A DNA stretch of 64,000 bases from Candidatus Thiodiazotropha sp. (ex Epidulcina cf. delphinae) (GCA_025656455.1 JAHXHS010000019.1:24062-88061), one strand, 5' to 3'. Counted from the first letter of the stretch, positions 46,717 to 55,400 are shown. Made by a program: numbers and translations. Notes: generated by a model not told the origin, from the letters alone.

Positions 46717-47786
46717 AATCCACGCTCTATCCTCTCAGACAGCTTGAGCCGGTCGGAAATCTTCCTTGCCAGGTCATGAAAACAAGCTCCCCTACCCTTG
46801 CTCGCTTTTGCTGTCGGATAACCGTTATCCGCATCCAAGGCTATCCCTGGCGCAAAGGGTAACGAGGCGAGTATCGGCACCCCGGTCATGGCGGAGAGTT
46901 CATCGGTCCCGCCGTTACCGAAAAGGGTGCGGGTCTCCCCGCATTTCCGACAACTGAAGCCCGCCATGTTCTCCACCAGTCCAAGAGAAGGAACGGCCAA
47001 ATCGGCAAACATCTCCAGGCCTCGTCTGACATCGTCGATGGATACCTGCCCCGGGGCGGTAACCGTAATCACTCCTGACAGCGCCACATATCGGGCCACC
47101 GCGAGATGGACATCGGATGTGCCCGGCGGTAGATCCACCAGCAATATATCCAGATCGCCCCAGGCAATGTCACTAAACAGTTGAGGTAGTCCCTCGTCGA
47201 TGAGAGAGCCACGCCATATCAATGCCTGCTCCCCCGGCAGAAGCAGACCCAGGGACATCATGCGTACACCAAATGCCTCTTTGGGTTCGATTCGGCTGCC
47301 CGCTTCCGTGATTTCAGCTCGCCCCTCCACACCCAACAGGGTCGGTACGGAAGGACCATAGACATCCGCATCTAAAAGCCCTACCGCTACGCCTTGCTCA
47401 GCCAGCGCCACGGCAAGGTTCACCGTGAGTGTCGATTTGCCGACCCCGCCCTTGCCGCTATGAATACCCACCACGTGACGAATCCCGGGCAGGGATTGTC
47501 TCTTGGCGATCGAGCGAGGACGGGGCTTGACCACTACCCGTTCAACACCCGGCAGGGTCTCAACCAGAGGCGCAATCGCTTCAGCCAAGGATGCCTGAGC
47601 GCCGTCAGGCATATTCTCGGGATCCAACAGAATCCGAACCGCGCCGCCGGTGGCGACCACATCGTAGACCTGGCCGGCACTCACCAAGTCCGGACCATCC
47701 ACGCCTAGCTGAACACGGCGCAGTTCATCCAGCACCCGTTCTTCCAGTTCTTGCATCAATATTCGGTATGAAGGGTTCGCGGACAT
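46713..47786 (-). CDS. Mrp/NBP35 P-loop ATPase 1 with MIP18-like N-terminus
   Basis: A 357-residue protein. Residues 1-95 form a small MIP18-like (DUF59) alpha/beta domain. The ATPase core has HSGKGGVGKSTLTVNL near residue 110, VDLPPGTSDVHL and a C-terminal CRKCG pair. Two Mrp genes side by side in a molybdoenzyme operon are unusual and point to an operon-specific Fe-S loading step, perhaps for the polyferredoxin encoded just upstream. Confidence 0.9.
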   Translation of the reverse strand: MSANPSYRILMQELEERVLDELRRVQLGVDGPDLVSAGQVYDVVATGGAVRILLDPENMPDGAQASLAEAIAPLVETLPGVERVVVKPRPRSIAKRQSLPGIRHVVGIHSGKGGVGKSTLTVNLAVALAEQGVAVGLLDADVYGPSVPTLLGVEGRAEITEAGSRIEPKEAFGVRMMSLGLLLPGEQALIWRGSLIDEGLPQLFSDIAWGDLDILLVDLPPGTSDVHLAVARYVALSGVITVTAPGQVSIDDVRRGLEMFADLAVPSLGLVENMAGFSCRKCGETRTLFGNGGTDELSAMTGVPILASLPFAPGIALDADNGYPTAKASKGRGACFHDLARKISDRLKLSERIERGL

Positions 47787-47793
47787 CGGGACT

Positions 47794-48948
47794 TTAGGTT
47801 TCTCTCAACATTTCAAGCCACGCATCATCAAGTTCCTGCTCATTCCTGCACATTTGACAACACGCCATGCCGGGTTCTTCGGCAATGAACGGCATGTCGC
47901 ATTGACGGCAAGGCCGCTGCTGAAGACAGAGCAGTGAATGGCGCTCCGATTTCATCGATTCGAAACGGGTGAGGCCGCTGGCGGTGATTGCCTTTTCGGG
48001 ACAAATGCGTAAGCACAGGGTACAGTCCGTGCATAACATCGGGTCGAAACTGAGCTGGCGTGTTTGCTCGGTCTCGATGGCCCGCAAAGCCCCCGTGGGA
48101 CACCTCACCCCGCATGAAAGACAGCCACTGCAACTACCGCTGAGCGTTCGCGCCGGCCATGAATAGCTTGCTCCCGCTTGCCAGGGAATCCTATCCACAC
48201 GTGAGATAAATGCCTGTTGGTAGGGTGATGCGCGTTGTGGATACTCCCTGGCCTGATAAAAGGGCAACGCCTGCTCGTCACCCTCACCCTGCTCAGATCC
48301 AGGAACCAGCCAGTCAACCGCTTGAGAGACGGCCTTAGCCCCTCCGAGCCTGAGAAAATCACGCCGGCTAACGTGACGCTGATCCTGGTGGAGACGCCCA
48401 TCACGCTCTTCGACTGGATGAGGAAAATCACCAATCACCGGCGCTGCATCGCCCAGCCAATCCTGTAGCAACAGCCGGAGCGATGCCACATGCGCGCGCG
48501 CATCACCCAGGGTACAGCGCTCGCAGTTGTTCAGGCCATGAAGAGAGAGGCCCTTCACACCCTCTGCCCTCGAGGCGGCAATCAATCTTGCGTCAAGCAC
48601 TGTATGACAAGGGATGACGATACCACCGCCATCATCGCTGCTTCCCCGGCAGTGCAGATCTATCGCTTCCCGCCCAGCCAGCGCCCTGAGGAAGCGCTCC
48701 GGAACAAATCCACCGGAACAGAAAACGCCTGCCTTGCAGGACGGCAGGCAGCTGTTGCAGCCGGTGCATCTATTAACATCGAGATCGACGCTGTCCGGTG
48801 TCAATGTCAATGCGCCTGTGGGGCAGCTATCGCGGCAATCCGTACAATGCGCCATCCTGCCACGCAGATTGATGCATAATTCTTCGTCGATGATCAACTC
48901 GGAGAGCGCAAGGAATCGATCTGCCTGATCGCGACCGTTCAGGCGCAT
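47794..48948 (-). CDS. Polyferredoxin with internal Tat-like motif
   Basis: A 384-residue protein, start set at ATG 48948 because AAGGGAG lies 6 nt upstream; the in-frame start at 49008 would reach further into the preceding gene. Four cysteine clusters (CTDCRDSC, CTGCNSC, CSGCLSCGVRC, CTDCTLCLRIC) should bind [4Fe-4S] clusters, and a fifth set (CRQC, CCQMC) near the end may bind metal. Near residue 200 stands SRRDFLRLGG, a Tat-type twin-arginine motif in the middle of the chain instead of the N-terminus. Probably an electron-transfer partner of the molybdoenzyme. Confidence 0.82.
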   Translation of the reverse strand: MRLNGRDQADRFLALSELIIDEELCINLRGRMAHCTDCRDSCPTGALTLTPDSVDLDVNRCTGCNSCLPSCKAGVFCSGGFVPERFLRALAGREAIDLHCRGSSDDGGGIVIPCHTVLDARLIAASRAEGVKGLSLHGLNNCERCTLGDARAHVASLRLLLQDWLGDAAPVIGDFPHPVEERDGRLHQDQRHVSRRDFLRLGGAKAVSQAVDWLVPGSEQGEGDEQALPFYQAREYPQRASPYQQAFISRVDRIPWQAGASYSWPARTLSGSCSGCLSCGVRCPTGALRAIETEQTRQLSFDPMLCTDCTLCLRICPEKAITASGLTRFESMKSERHSLLCLQQRPCRQCDMPFIAEEPGMACCQMCRNEQELDDAWLEMLRET

Positions 48949-49373
48949 GCAGTACTCCCTTCCGGCCTGTCTGGATGCGCTTGGCGAGGTGACTTTCTGC
49001 CGAGCCAATGGGTCAATGCCACGGCGCTGACCAGGTTGGTCGCGAGGGGCACATTATTGATATCACATGCCCGGTAGAAGGGCGTGATATCGGGTTCGTC
49101 CAAGGCAGGGTTTTGCGCATCGCGGATAAAGTAGACGGCTCTGACCGAATGCGTGCAGACCAATCCGCAGAGTTGTATCTCTCCACCTCGCTTTCCGGAA
49201 AACAGGTGAGTGACTTCGAGATCGAGCGCCTGCTCGATGGCTTGACCGGTTTCGGTTGTGGCCAGAAGCCGGTACTCCTGAAAAACATGGATCTGTTTTT
49301 TCATCAGCTTGATGAGATCAGGCGTTTTACTCTCATGCGCAATCAAAATAACGGTTTTACCTGCTCCTGCCAT
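48939..49373 (-). CDS. Methylglyoxal-synthase-like protein with altered active site
   Basis: A 144-residue protein aligning without gaps to methylglyoxal synthase: VILIAHES, LLATTETGQAIE, LFSGKRGGEIQLCGLV, YFIRDAQNPALDEPD and NVPLATNLVSA. Compared with the E. coli enzyme (from memory), Asp20 is Glu14, the GTTG phosphate loop is TETG, Asp71 is Glu65, His98 is Asp92, and Asp101 is kept (Asp95). A normal synthase activity is therefore doubtful. It is coupled to the polyferredoxin gene (10-bp overlap). Its role in a respiratory operon is unknown; it may bind a small phosphate or oxyanion ligand. Confidence 0.75.
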   Translation of the reverse strand: MAGAGKTVILIAHESKTPDLIKLMKKQIHVFQEYRLLATTETGQAIEQALDLEVTHLFSGKRGGEIQLCGLVCTHSVRAVYFIRDAQNPALDEPDITPFYRACDINNVPLATNLVSAVALTHWLGRKSPRQAHPDRPEGSTACA

Positions 49374-49420
49374 CTATATCACCTCATTTTCCCGTGAGTC
49401 TCATGTTGACGAGGTACAGC

Positions 49421-50176
49421 TCATAACCCCGAAGCCTTGCGGAAATCAGCATCATAGTCGAGGTGTTTAGGTCGGCGTTGATTCAGCTCAACCAGCTCCC
49501 GCAGGCGGCGGCGATCAACAATCTGCACCAATTCCGCCCACAGGGCCTGCTCCAGGATCTGTAAAAGCTTTTCATAGAAAGGGTGTAGCGCCGCTTCGGC
49601 GGCGCGCCGGCACCAACCGGGACCCCAGGGGCCCAGTTGCTCATCAAGAAAGCGATTGCGTTGCGTTTTATAGCCATCCGCCCGGGATATATCGGCTACA
49701 GTCAAGCTCTCTGATTCAGCTTCAGCGAGAATTGCGTAAAAGCCCAGCATGGTGCCGATATGATCGGGAAATTCCCCACTCAAGCGGCGTTTGTAGTCCC
49801 AACCGGCCTGGCGGTAGGCAGTGAGCGCCCGATCAGCGGGTTCCTTGAACATACAGCCGGTCTCAAACACGGATGCGTAGGGGCTGACGCTTCCCGGCGC
49901 AACAAACAGCCCCGTGTACTCCTCATCCAGCGTTTCAACAAGGCTCTCTGCCGGAACAGCATAGAATTCCTCATCGAATATCAGGCCGAAAGCCTTTAAG
50001 GGCTGACGCAGCTCACCACGAATCCGCTCAGCAAACGCCAAGTCGACCTCCTCCTCGAGACAGCGGCTGAAGAAACCGAAGACCCCTGCCAAGGCGCTCG
50101 CTTCCGCTACTCTGCCTGCAAGCAGATCGCCCTGACGGATTGTCTTGGATACGAAAGTGGTTGTTGATTGCATCAT
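49421..50176 (-). CDS. TorD/DmsD-family molybdoenzyme chaperone
   Basis: A 251-residue helical protein with DEEYTGLFVAPG and SPYASVFETG, the hallmark of TorD-type chaperones, and FPDHIGTMLGFYAILAEAES. Such proteins bind the Tat signal and the cofactor-free catalytic subunit until the molybdopterin is inserted. It is encoded directly after the catalytic subunit gene. It has an ATGATG start at 50176. Confidence 0.9.
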   Translation of the reverse strand: MMQSTTTFVSKTIRQGDLLAGRVAEASALAGVFGFFSRCLEEEVDLAFAERIRGELRQPLKAFGLIFDEEFYAVPAESLVETLDEEYTGLFVAPGSVSPYASVFETGCMFKEPADRALTAYRQAGWDYKRRLSGEFPDHIGTMLGFYAILAEAESESLTVADISRADGYKTQRNRFLDEQLGPWGPGWCRRAAEAALHPFYEKLLQILEQALWAELVQIVDRRRLRELVELNQRRPKHLDYDADFRKASGL

Positions 50177-50291
50177 CAGTTACCCGTTGTTTGTTGCGCT
50201 TCACCGACAGATTGTTTGTCAGGGATCTCATGAATTAACCCGCAGCATGCCATATTCTCAGTTTATCCGCCCCGCTTGCGAGAAATGCGGG

Positions 50292-52961
50292 TCAATGGCC
50301 GCTCATCTGCAACACAGGTTCAGGCAGGTTGTCCCAGTCGACGTCCACTTCCTTGTGCTTTTTACGATGGATATCGCCGGTATAGGCGTAACGCAGGGTC
50401 TCCTGATAATCTTCCAGAGCCGCCTCGATACTGACCTTGGTATCTCCGTACTTATCGCCCGGTTGTGCCTTGGAGACCTTGACCAGGGTGTCATACCACC
50501 CCTGTGATCCACCGATCGGATCAACCGCCAGGCGGATGATCGGATTGGGATGAACACCCTTGTCATTCCACCACACATTGTTGGCGATATCCGGATCACC
50601 GCCCTGCGCCCACTCAGCGGGTTGCAGCTTATTCTTGAGTTGGGCGAGACGACCATAGGCGCTATGCCCGCAGGCAGTGGAAATGGCGACTACATCCGGG
50701 TGCACGCCTTCCGTGACATGCGCCCGCGTCACGATATATCCCAATGAGGATGAGACGCGGATCAGATCGCCGTCCCTGATGCCACGCGCCGCGGCTGATT
50801 TCGGATTCACCCAAGCCGGGTTTTTGTGATAAAGCTCTGCCAAGTATTTGACTGACGCGGTACGACTCTGGGTATGTACATTGACCTTGAAGGTGGTCAG
50901 CACCAGTTCACTTGGCTGTTTGTCACGGGAAGGGAGACGCTTGTAGACCGGTAAGGGATTGAAGCCGTACTTTCTATAACTCTCCTTGTATAGCTCGATG
51001 CGGCGGGAGGGGGTTCCGAACCCTACCCTATTCTTGCTATCCATCCGGATGCCGATGGCATGCCCATCCTTCGTAATCGTGCCGTTTTCATCGATCTCCG
51101 CTCCCTGCATATCGGCATCGGCTATCTCCTTGCTGTAGAGCCCATAGTCGGGATCGACTTCATTGCCGTTGCGGTCGACGATTTTCGCGGTTCGCTTGTC
51201 GACCTCCCCATAGATGGGCCAGACGCCTTTTTTCTTCATGAACTCCCAGCCCCCATCCTCCTTTAAGCCGGGTATGTTGTCGAAATGGGCCTTCATCCAG
51301 TCTTCCACCGTGTCGAAGGCGAAATATCGCTTCGCGCCCAATGAGCCGTCCGGGTCGACTTTATGGATCACGTCGATCAAGGATTGACGAAATTCCTGGG
51401 TGCCGCCCAGCGGCTCAATTACCGGCTGGCGAATGGAGAGACAAGGATAGAGGCCGCTCGGCATTGATTCCGGATCGTGGCGTTCGAGATAAGTCACGTC
51501 GGGGATGATAAGATCCGCGAGCTCCGTGGTCTCAGACATATAGGGACTGAATGAGACCAAAAACGGCACCAGCGCTTCATCCTTCAAGAAGTGCTCCCAC
51601 ACATGACTTGACGGATAGGTATAGACCGGGTTGTCGTAATAGCTCATCCAAACCGACACCTTGGCCTCGCCATTCATCACCATATAGGGGGCATGTGTGG
51701 AAACATGGTGCGAGGCCAAGGGATAGAGAGGAGGCGCCGCAATCGGGCTCGGTGTCTTGCCTTTGGCCGGCGTGGGTTCTGGTTGTGGCCAACCCATGCC
51801 TCTGGGCAGACAATACCCCCCCTTTTTCTCCACATTTCCGGTGATCACATTGATCATATGGATCGCCGCCTCCTGATAAGCGCCCCAGAGATGTTTACAG
51901 GGCCCGCGATATGAGAACGTGGTCGCCGGTTTGGTGGAGGCGAATTCATGGGCGATTCGGCGGATATCCTTGGCCGGGACACCGGACTCATCCTCCGCGA
52001 ATTCCGGCGTGTAAGGTTTCAGGTGTTCAATCAGTTGCTCCGCCGTTACATTCGTCCAGTCACGAATAAAGTCTGCATCATAGAGCCCCTCTTTCATGAT
52101 CACATGGCAGATGGCCAGGGCAATTGCCGAGTCCGTGCCCGGATAGGGAAAATAGGCCTCATCCGAAAAGCCGGCAGTATTGGACATGCGCACATCGAAG
52201 CTGACCAGTTTGGCCTTGTTTCCCACGACACCGTCCACCAATCGTTGGGCATTGGGGTTCATGAAATAAGCGGATTCCAGAATATTGGAGCCGAAATTCA
52301 GGATGTATTTGGTGTTGGCCCAATCACAGGATTCAATATCCGGACCCCAGGATGACTCAAGCCCGACCTTTTTGGATGATTCACAGATATTGGTGTGGTT
52401 CAGCATGGTGTTGGAACCCAATGCATGCATGAAACGTCCGACCGTGCCACCGTTGCGATCACGCCCCCATTTGAACACGATTTCGTTCAATATGCCGGGA
52501 TCCTGCGTGGCCTGGGACCGGTCAATCACCTCGCGTAATTTTTTCGCCAACAGGGTTGTCGCTTCATCGTAAGAGATCCGTTTCCACTTGCCTTCGCCAC
52601 GCTTACCCGTACGCAGCAAAGGCGTCATGATCCGGTCAGGATCGTAGACGTGCAGGAATCCGGCATTGCCTTTGGCGCACAACTTGCCTCGGGTATTGGG
52701 ATGGTCCATGTTGCCTTCGAGTTTTACGATACGGCCCTTCTCGATATAGGCCATGCCGCCATCCTGGATATTGCAGGCGAGGCAGGTATAAGGCACAGCC
52801 TGACGTTCCTCCCCGGTCATGGGGGAGAAGTCCTTGTCTCCCAGCGCCTCTTCCATCGCCATCAGGCGGCGACTGCCAAAACCCACAGCGCCCGACGCAG
52901 CCCCCAACGCACTACCGAGTTTGATGAAATCGCGACGGCTGTATTTGCATGATTCGCTCAC
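50292..52961 (-). CDS. Tat-exported molybdopterin oxidoreductase, catalytic subunit (Arr/Arx/Ttr/Psr-like)
   Basis: An 889-residue protein starting at GTG 52961 (AGGAG 6 nt upstream). SRRDFIKLGSA at residues 8-18 is a Tat signal. The [4Fe-4S] motif reads C60-x2-C63-x3-D67-x27-C95, with Asp where the third Cys is expected. C193 in NHTNICESS is the probable Mo ligand, and LPRGMGWPQP stands where ArxA has its GRGWG-like loop (similar, not identical). The C-terminal molydop-binding domain (RIRDGDLIRVSS-type) is present. With the Fe-S and NrfD subunits it should form a periplasmic oxyanion oxidoreductase linked to quinones. The substrate cannot be read from the sequence. Confidence 0.85.
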   Translation of the reverse strand: MSESCKYSRRDFIKLGSALGAASGAVGFGSRRLMAMEEALGDKDFSPMTGEERQAVPYTCLACNIQDGGMAYIEKGRIVKLEGNMDHPNTRGKLCAKGNAGFLHVYDPDRIMTPLLRTGKRGEGKWKRISYDEATTLLAKKLREVIDRSQATQDPGILNEIVFKWGRDRNGGTVGRFMHALGSNTMLNHTNICESSKKVGLESSWGPDIESCDWANTKYILNFGSNILESAYFMNPNAQRLVDGVVGNKAKLVSFDVRMSNTAGFSDEAYFPYPGTDSAIALAICHVIMKEGLYDADFIRDWTNVTAEQLIEHLKPYTPEFAEDESGVPAKDIRRIAHEFASTKPATTFSYRGPCKHLWGAYQEAAIHMINVITGNVEKKGGYCLPRGMGWPQPEPTPAKGKTPSPIAAPPLYPLASHHVSTHAPYMVMNGEAKVSVWMSYYDNPVYTYPSSHVWEHFLKDEALVPFLVSFSPYMSETTELADLIIPDVTYLERHDPESMPSGLYPCLSIRQPVIEPLGGTQEFRQSLIDVIHKVDPDGSLGAKRYFAFDTVEDWMKAHFDNIPGLKEDGGWEFMKKKGVWPIYGEVDKRTAKIVDRNGNEVDPDYGLYSKEIADADMQGAEIDENGTITKDGHAIGIRMDSKNRVGFGTPSRRIELYKESYRKYGFNPLPVYKRLPSRDKQPSELVLTTFKVNVHTQSRTASVKYLAELYHKNPAWVNPKSAAARGIRDGDLIRVSSSLGYIVTRAHVTEGVHPDVVAISTACGHSAYGRLAQLKNKLQPAEWAQGGDPDIANNVWWNDKGVHPNPIIRLAVDPIGGSQGWYDTLVKVSKAQPGDKYGDTKVSIEAALEDYQETLRYAYTGDIHRKKHKEVDVDWDNLPEPVLQMSGH

Positions 52962-52971
52962 CTACATCTCC

Positions 52972-53859
52972 TCAGAAATCGATCTGGGTAAGCTGTCCGG
53001 CGTAGATCAGCACTTCCCTGAAGGTATAAGCGCCCACCGCACTCAATACCGCGGCCACCGTCAGCACCGTCGGTTTTCTCCCCAGTTTCGGCACCGCGAT
53101 CATTGCCAGTGGAATCAATATCCCTATCAGAAAGGTCAGTCCCCAGTAGCTGAATCCGAACTGTCGATTGATAATCTCCCAGGCCTGCTGTTCCTCACCG
53201 GTGCCATAGTTAAGCACGACCCATTCAGCGAGAAACAGGGCGAACGTGACGCCGAGAGAAATATAGAGAAAAACATGCAGAAATTCGGAGGCTTTCTGGT
53301 TGAGTTGACCGCGCGACAGCTGTGTGACCGCAACCACCGCAGTCCCTGAACTCATCGACAGGATGACGAAGAGCAAGGGAATGGTAGGATTGTTCCACAG
53401 CTCACGGGTCTGGTTGACCATCAGGTCCAGGCCGGTATAGAGCGGCATTGATAGTGCGAGGAGCGATCCCAGAATACCGGTGGTTCGCATCAGTCCGGCG
53501 TTTTCGTTCGTCGATGCGAAAATAAATCCAATAATGCAAAGGCCGAACAAGGGCAAAAAAAGCGATCCCCATGATATTGGAGAGGTCCAGTGAAAATAGA
53601 TGATCGGATAGAAAAAACGACCCGGTTGCCCTAAATCGGTTATCAGCAGAGGTAGGCATATCACAAGCAATACCAATGAGATAACCATCCCGACCTTCTG
53701 GAACGGCAGCATCGATTTTGCGGCTCCGTTAAAAACACTCCCGAAGACCGCAGGCGCGGCGGCATAGACAAAGGTCATTCCCGCCGTGCCGATCAAGAAA
53801 AAATAGACGACGATATCCAAACCCCAGGGGGCGATGCTGTATCCCATGTACTCAAACAT
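52972..53859 (-). CDS. NrfD/PsrC-type membrane anchor
   Basis: A 295-residue protein with eight hydrophobic helices (GLDIVVYFFLIGTAGMTFVY at the N-terminus, GMVISLVLLVICLPLLI, LLSVISLFPLV-type segments, and IPLAMIAVPKLGRK near the end). The family exchanges electrons with the quinone pool. It lies 10 bp after the Fe-S subunit gene and 10 bp before the catalytic subunit gene. Confidence 0.92.
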   Translation of the reverse strand: MFEYMGYSIAPWGLDIVVYFFLIGTAGMTFVYAAAPAVFGSVFNGAAKSMLPFQKVGMVISLVLLVICLPLLITDLGQPGRFFYPIIYFHWTSPISWGSLFLPLFGLCIIGFIFASTNENAGLMRTTGILGSLLALSMPLYTGLDLMVNQTRELWNNPTIPLLFVILSMSSGTAVVAVTQLSRGQLNQKASEFLHVFLYISLGVTFALFLAEWVVLNYGTGEEQQAWEIINRQFGFSYWGLTFLIGILIPLAMIAVPKLGRKPTVLTVAAVLSAVGAYTFREVLIYAGQLTQIDF

Positions 53860-53869
53860 GACTCATCCC

Positions 53870-54592
53870 TTATAGGACCCCTGAAAAGAACTTGCTGCCG
53901 CGGTTATGCCGATAGAACGCATCCGCGTCGGAACGCGCCGCAGAAGATTGCGGTGAACTGAAGACCTGCTCGGTCTGTGCGCGATCCGGCTTGATGTAAT
54001 AAACCTGCGGATGGGTGCCTTTCTCGGGTTTCAGGACAACGGTTTTATGACGGGAAACAAGGTGCGATACCTCGCTGTCCGGATCGTTGAGATCGCCAAA
54101 GATCCGGGAACGTCCCAGACAGGTCTGCACACAGGCAGGCGTGAGCCCTTTTTCGACACGATGATTACAAAATGTGCACTTATCCACGACGCCGCCGATC
54201 CTGACGCGATCACGGTTTTTCGGCAGCACGTGACGGGCGTTATAGGGACAGGCGGCAATGCAGGTGCGACAGGCGATGCAGCGATCATAACGCTGCAATA
54301 CAAAACCGTCCTCGTGCTTGTATGTCGCTTCTGTCGGACAGTTTCTGACACAGGGCGGGTTGTCGCAGTGATTGCACAACCGGGGCATGAAATGGCGCTT
54401 GGTATTCGGGTAGCGGCCGGTGTCCTTGACTTTGACAATGGTGCGCCATACCCCCAGCGGCACATCGTATTCAGCCTTATCCGCGCAGACACAGGACATA
54501 CAACCGATACAGCGGCGCAGGTCGATAACCATCGCCCAACGCTTCTTACCGGGCACGCCTAGGGAAGGTTCCGCCTGGAGACCAACGGGCAT
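53870..54592 (-). CDS. Four-cluster ferredoxin subunit (PsrB/TtrB/ArxB-like)
   Basis: A 240-residue protein with four cysteine clusters (CIGCMSCVCAD, CNHCDNPPCVRNCPT, CIACRTCIAACPYNARH, CTFCNHRVEKGLTPACVQTC), the classic electron-transfer subunit of this molybdoenzyme class. There is no signal peptide, so it is probably exported with the catalytic subunit as a Tat hitch-hiker. It is the first gene of the operon and is preceded by GAGGAA. Confidence 0.92.
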   Translation of the reverse strand: MPVGLQAEPSLGVPGKKRWAMVIDLRRCIGCMSCVCADKAEYDVPLGVWRTIVKVKDTGRYPNTKRHFMPRLCNHCDNPPCVRNCPTEATYKHEDGFVLQRYDRCIACRTCIAACPYNARHVLPKNRDRVRIGGVVDKCTFCNHRVEKGLTPACVQTCLGRSRIFGDLNDPDSEVSHLVSRHKTVVLKPEKGTHPQVYYIKPDRAQTEQVFSSPQSSAARSDADAFYRHNRGSKFFSGVL

Positions 54593-54699
54593 AGGATTTT
54601 TTCCTCACTACTGGGTAAGAACCGAAGCCAACCTTGAGGTTCAGTGGCATAAGCACCCTATGTGACTCGGTTTGACCTCAGACTCTGTGACGATACATG

Positions 54700-54716
54700 A
54701 GCACTTCCCATACCAC
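54700..54716 (-). promoter_or_regulatory. Candidate sigma-54 promoter of the molybdoenzyme operon
   Basis: Read on the minus strand, TGGTATGGGAAGTGCT fits TGGCACG-N4-TTGCT with three mismatches and the correct GG/GC spacing. Transcription would begin near 54689, about 97 bp before the first gene. The operon itself encodes a sigma-54 response regulator, and the palindromes upstream fit its enhancer sites. Confidence 0.4.
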
Positions 54717-54802
54717 AATTTGAGTAGGGCTTATATCTATTTGTTTAATATGGGATTTATTGATCTTGAGTCCAATATTCAAGCTTAATCAGGCCTAGCC
54801 AT

Positions 54803-54818
54803 GTTACCAAACGGTGAC
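54803..54818. promoter_or_regulatory. Enhancer-like palindrome A
   Basis: GTTACC-AAAC-GGTGAC, a near-perfect 16-bp palindrome centred about 121 bp before the predicted transcription start. One of four sites of the form GTTAC-N6-GTAAC in this region. Confidence 0.5.
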
Positions 54819-54891
54819 AGTAACAGTGTTGATCATTTGTAATGCATTGTTTTATATATAAAAATTTCTATAGGGTCAAGCATTTTTAAAT

Positions 54892-54907
54892 GCTACCTGT
54901 TGGTAAC
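54892..54907. promoter_or_regulatory. Enhancer-like palindrome B
   Basis: GCTACC-TGTT-GGTAAC, one mismatch to the same 16-bp palindrome, about 210 bp before the predicted start. Confidence 0.5.
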
Positions 54908-55034
54908 ATTTCAGCGACTGAACCTTGAAGGGAATAGGGGGGGATTCCTTTTCGTCCCCCAGGCCCATGCCCGAGCCAAGATAAATCGATCCCGCACATC
55001 GCTCTCTCGATTGGACAAAAGGGCAGAGGCAGAG

Positions 55035-55050
55035 GTTACTGGCATGTAAC
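55035..55050. promoter_or_regulatory. Enhancer-like palindrome C
   Basis: GTTACT-GGCA-TGTAAC, with the same 5-bp half-sites and spacing, about 354 bp before the predicted start. Confidence 0.45.
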
Positions 55051-55071
55051 ATACCCCTTTTCGCCTCTCGT

Positions 55072-55087
55072 GTTACTATTTAGTAAC
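55072..55087. promoter_or_regulatory. Enhancer-like palindrome D
   Basis: GTTACT-ATTT-AGTAAC, a perfect palindrome of the same type, 37 bp from palindrome C, about 390 bp before the predicted start. Confidence 0.5.
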
Positions 55088-55316
55088 ATGATTTAGTGTA
55101 GGTAAACCACTGCCTCAGGCGGTGAGACACGAAGAGGTTCTGCCGTGCCGGTGTGGCTGGTCCAGGCGGGGAGTTCGATACTGATGCCTTGTGAGACCCT
55201 GATATGGATTGACCTGTTAACTATTGCTGCTTGTTTTCATCTTTTTCCTACTTTCTTCAATAGGTTAGGCTCTGATCATGCACTGCATGCCGTTGTTCGT
55301 ATTGTTGATTGTTTTC

Positions 55317-55400
55317 ACCACGAAGGACACGAAGAGCACGAAGGGGTCATAGCACGAATCGCTTCATCCCAGACTTCGTGTCCTTCGTGTTCTTCGTGGT
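55317..55400. repeat. REP-like inverted repeat (CACGAAG units)
   Basis: The left arm (55317-55343) repeats CACGAAG three times, and the right arm (55374-55400) is its imperfect reverse complement, with a 30-bp loop. This CTTCGTG-type element is scattered through many bacterial genomes as an intergenic repeat. Confidence 0.75.

Noticed and set aside
49008..49373. First thought: DsrE-like protein, because of a small soluble protein next to Fe-S and TorD genes
   Set aside because: The AH(E/D), TTETG, SGKRGG and EPD blocks align in order with methylglyoxal synthase, not with DsrE.
50292..52961. Assignment as ArxA (anaerobic arsenite oxidase)
   Set aside because: Operon context is similar, but the loop reads RGMGW rather than the exact ArxA motif, and the cluster ligand change and accessory genes differ; the sequence alone does not decide the substrate.
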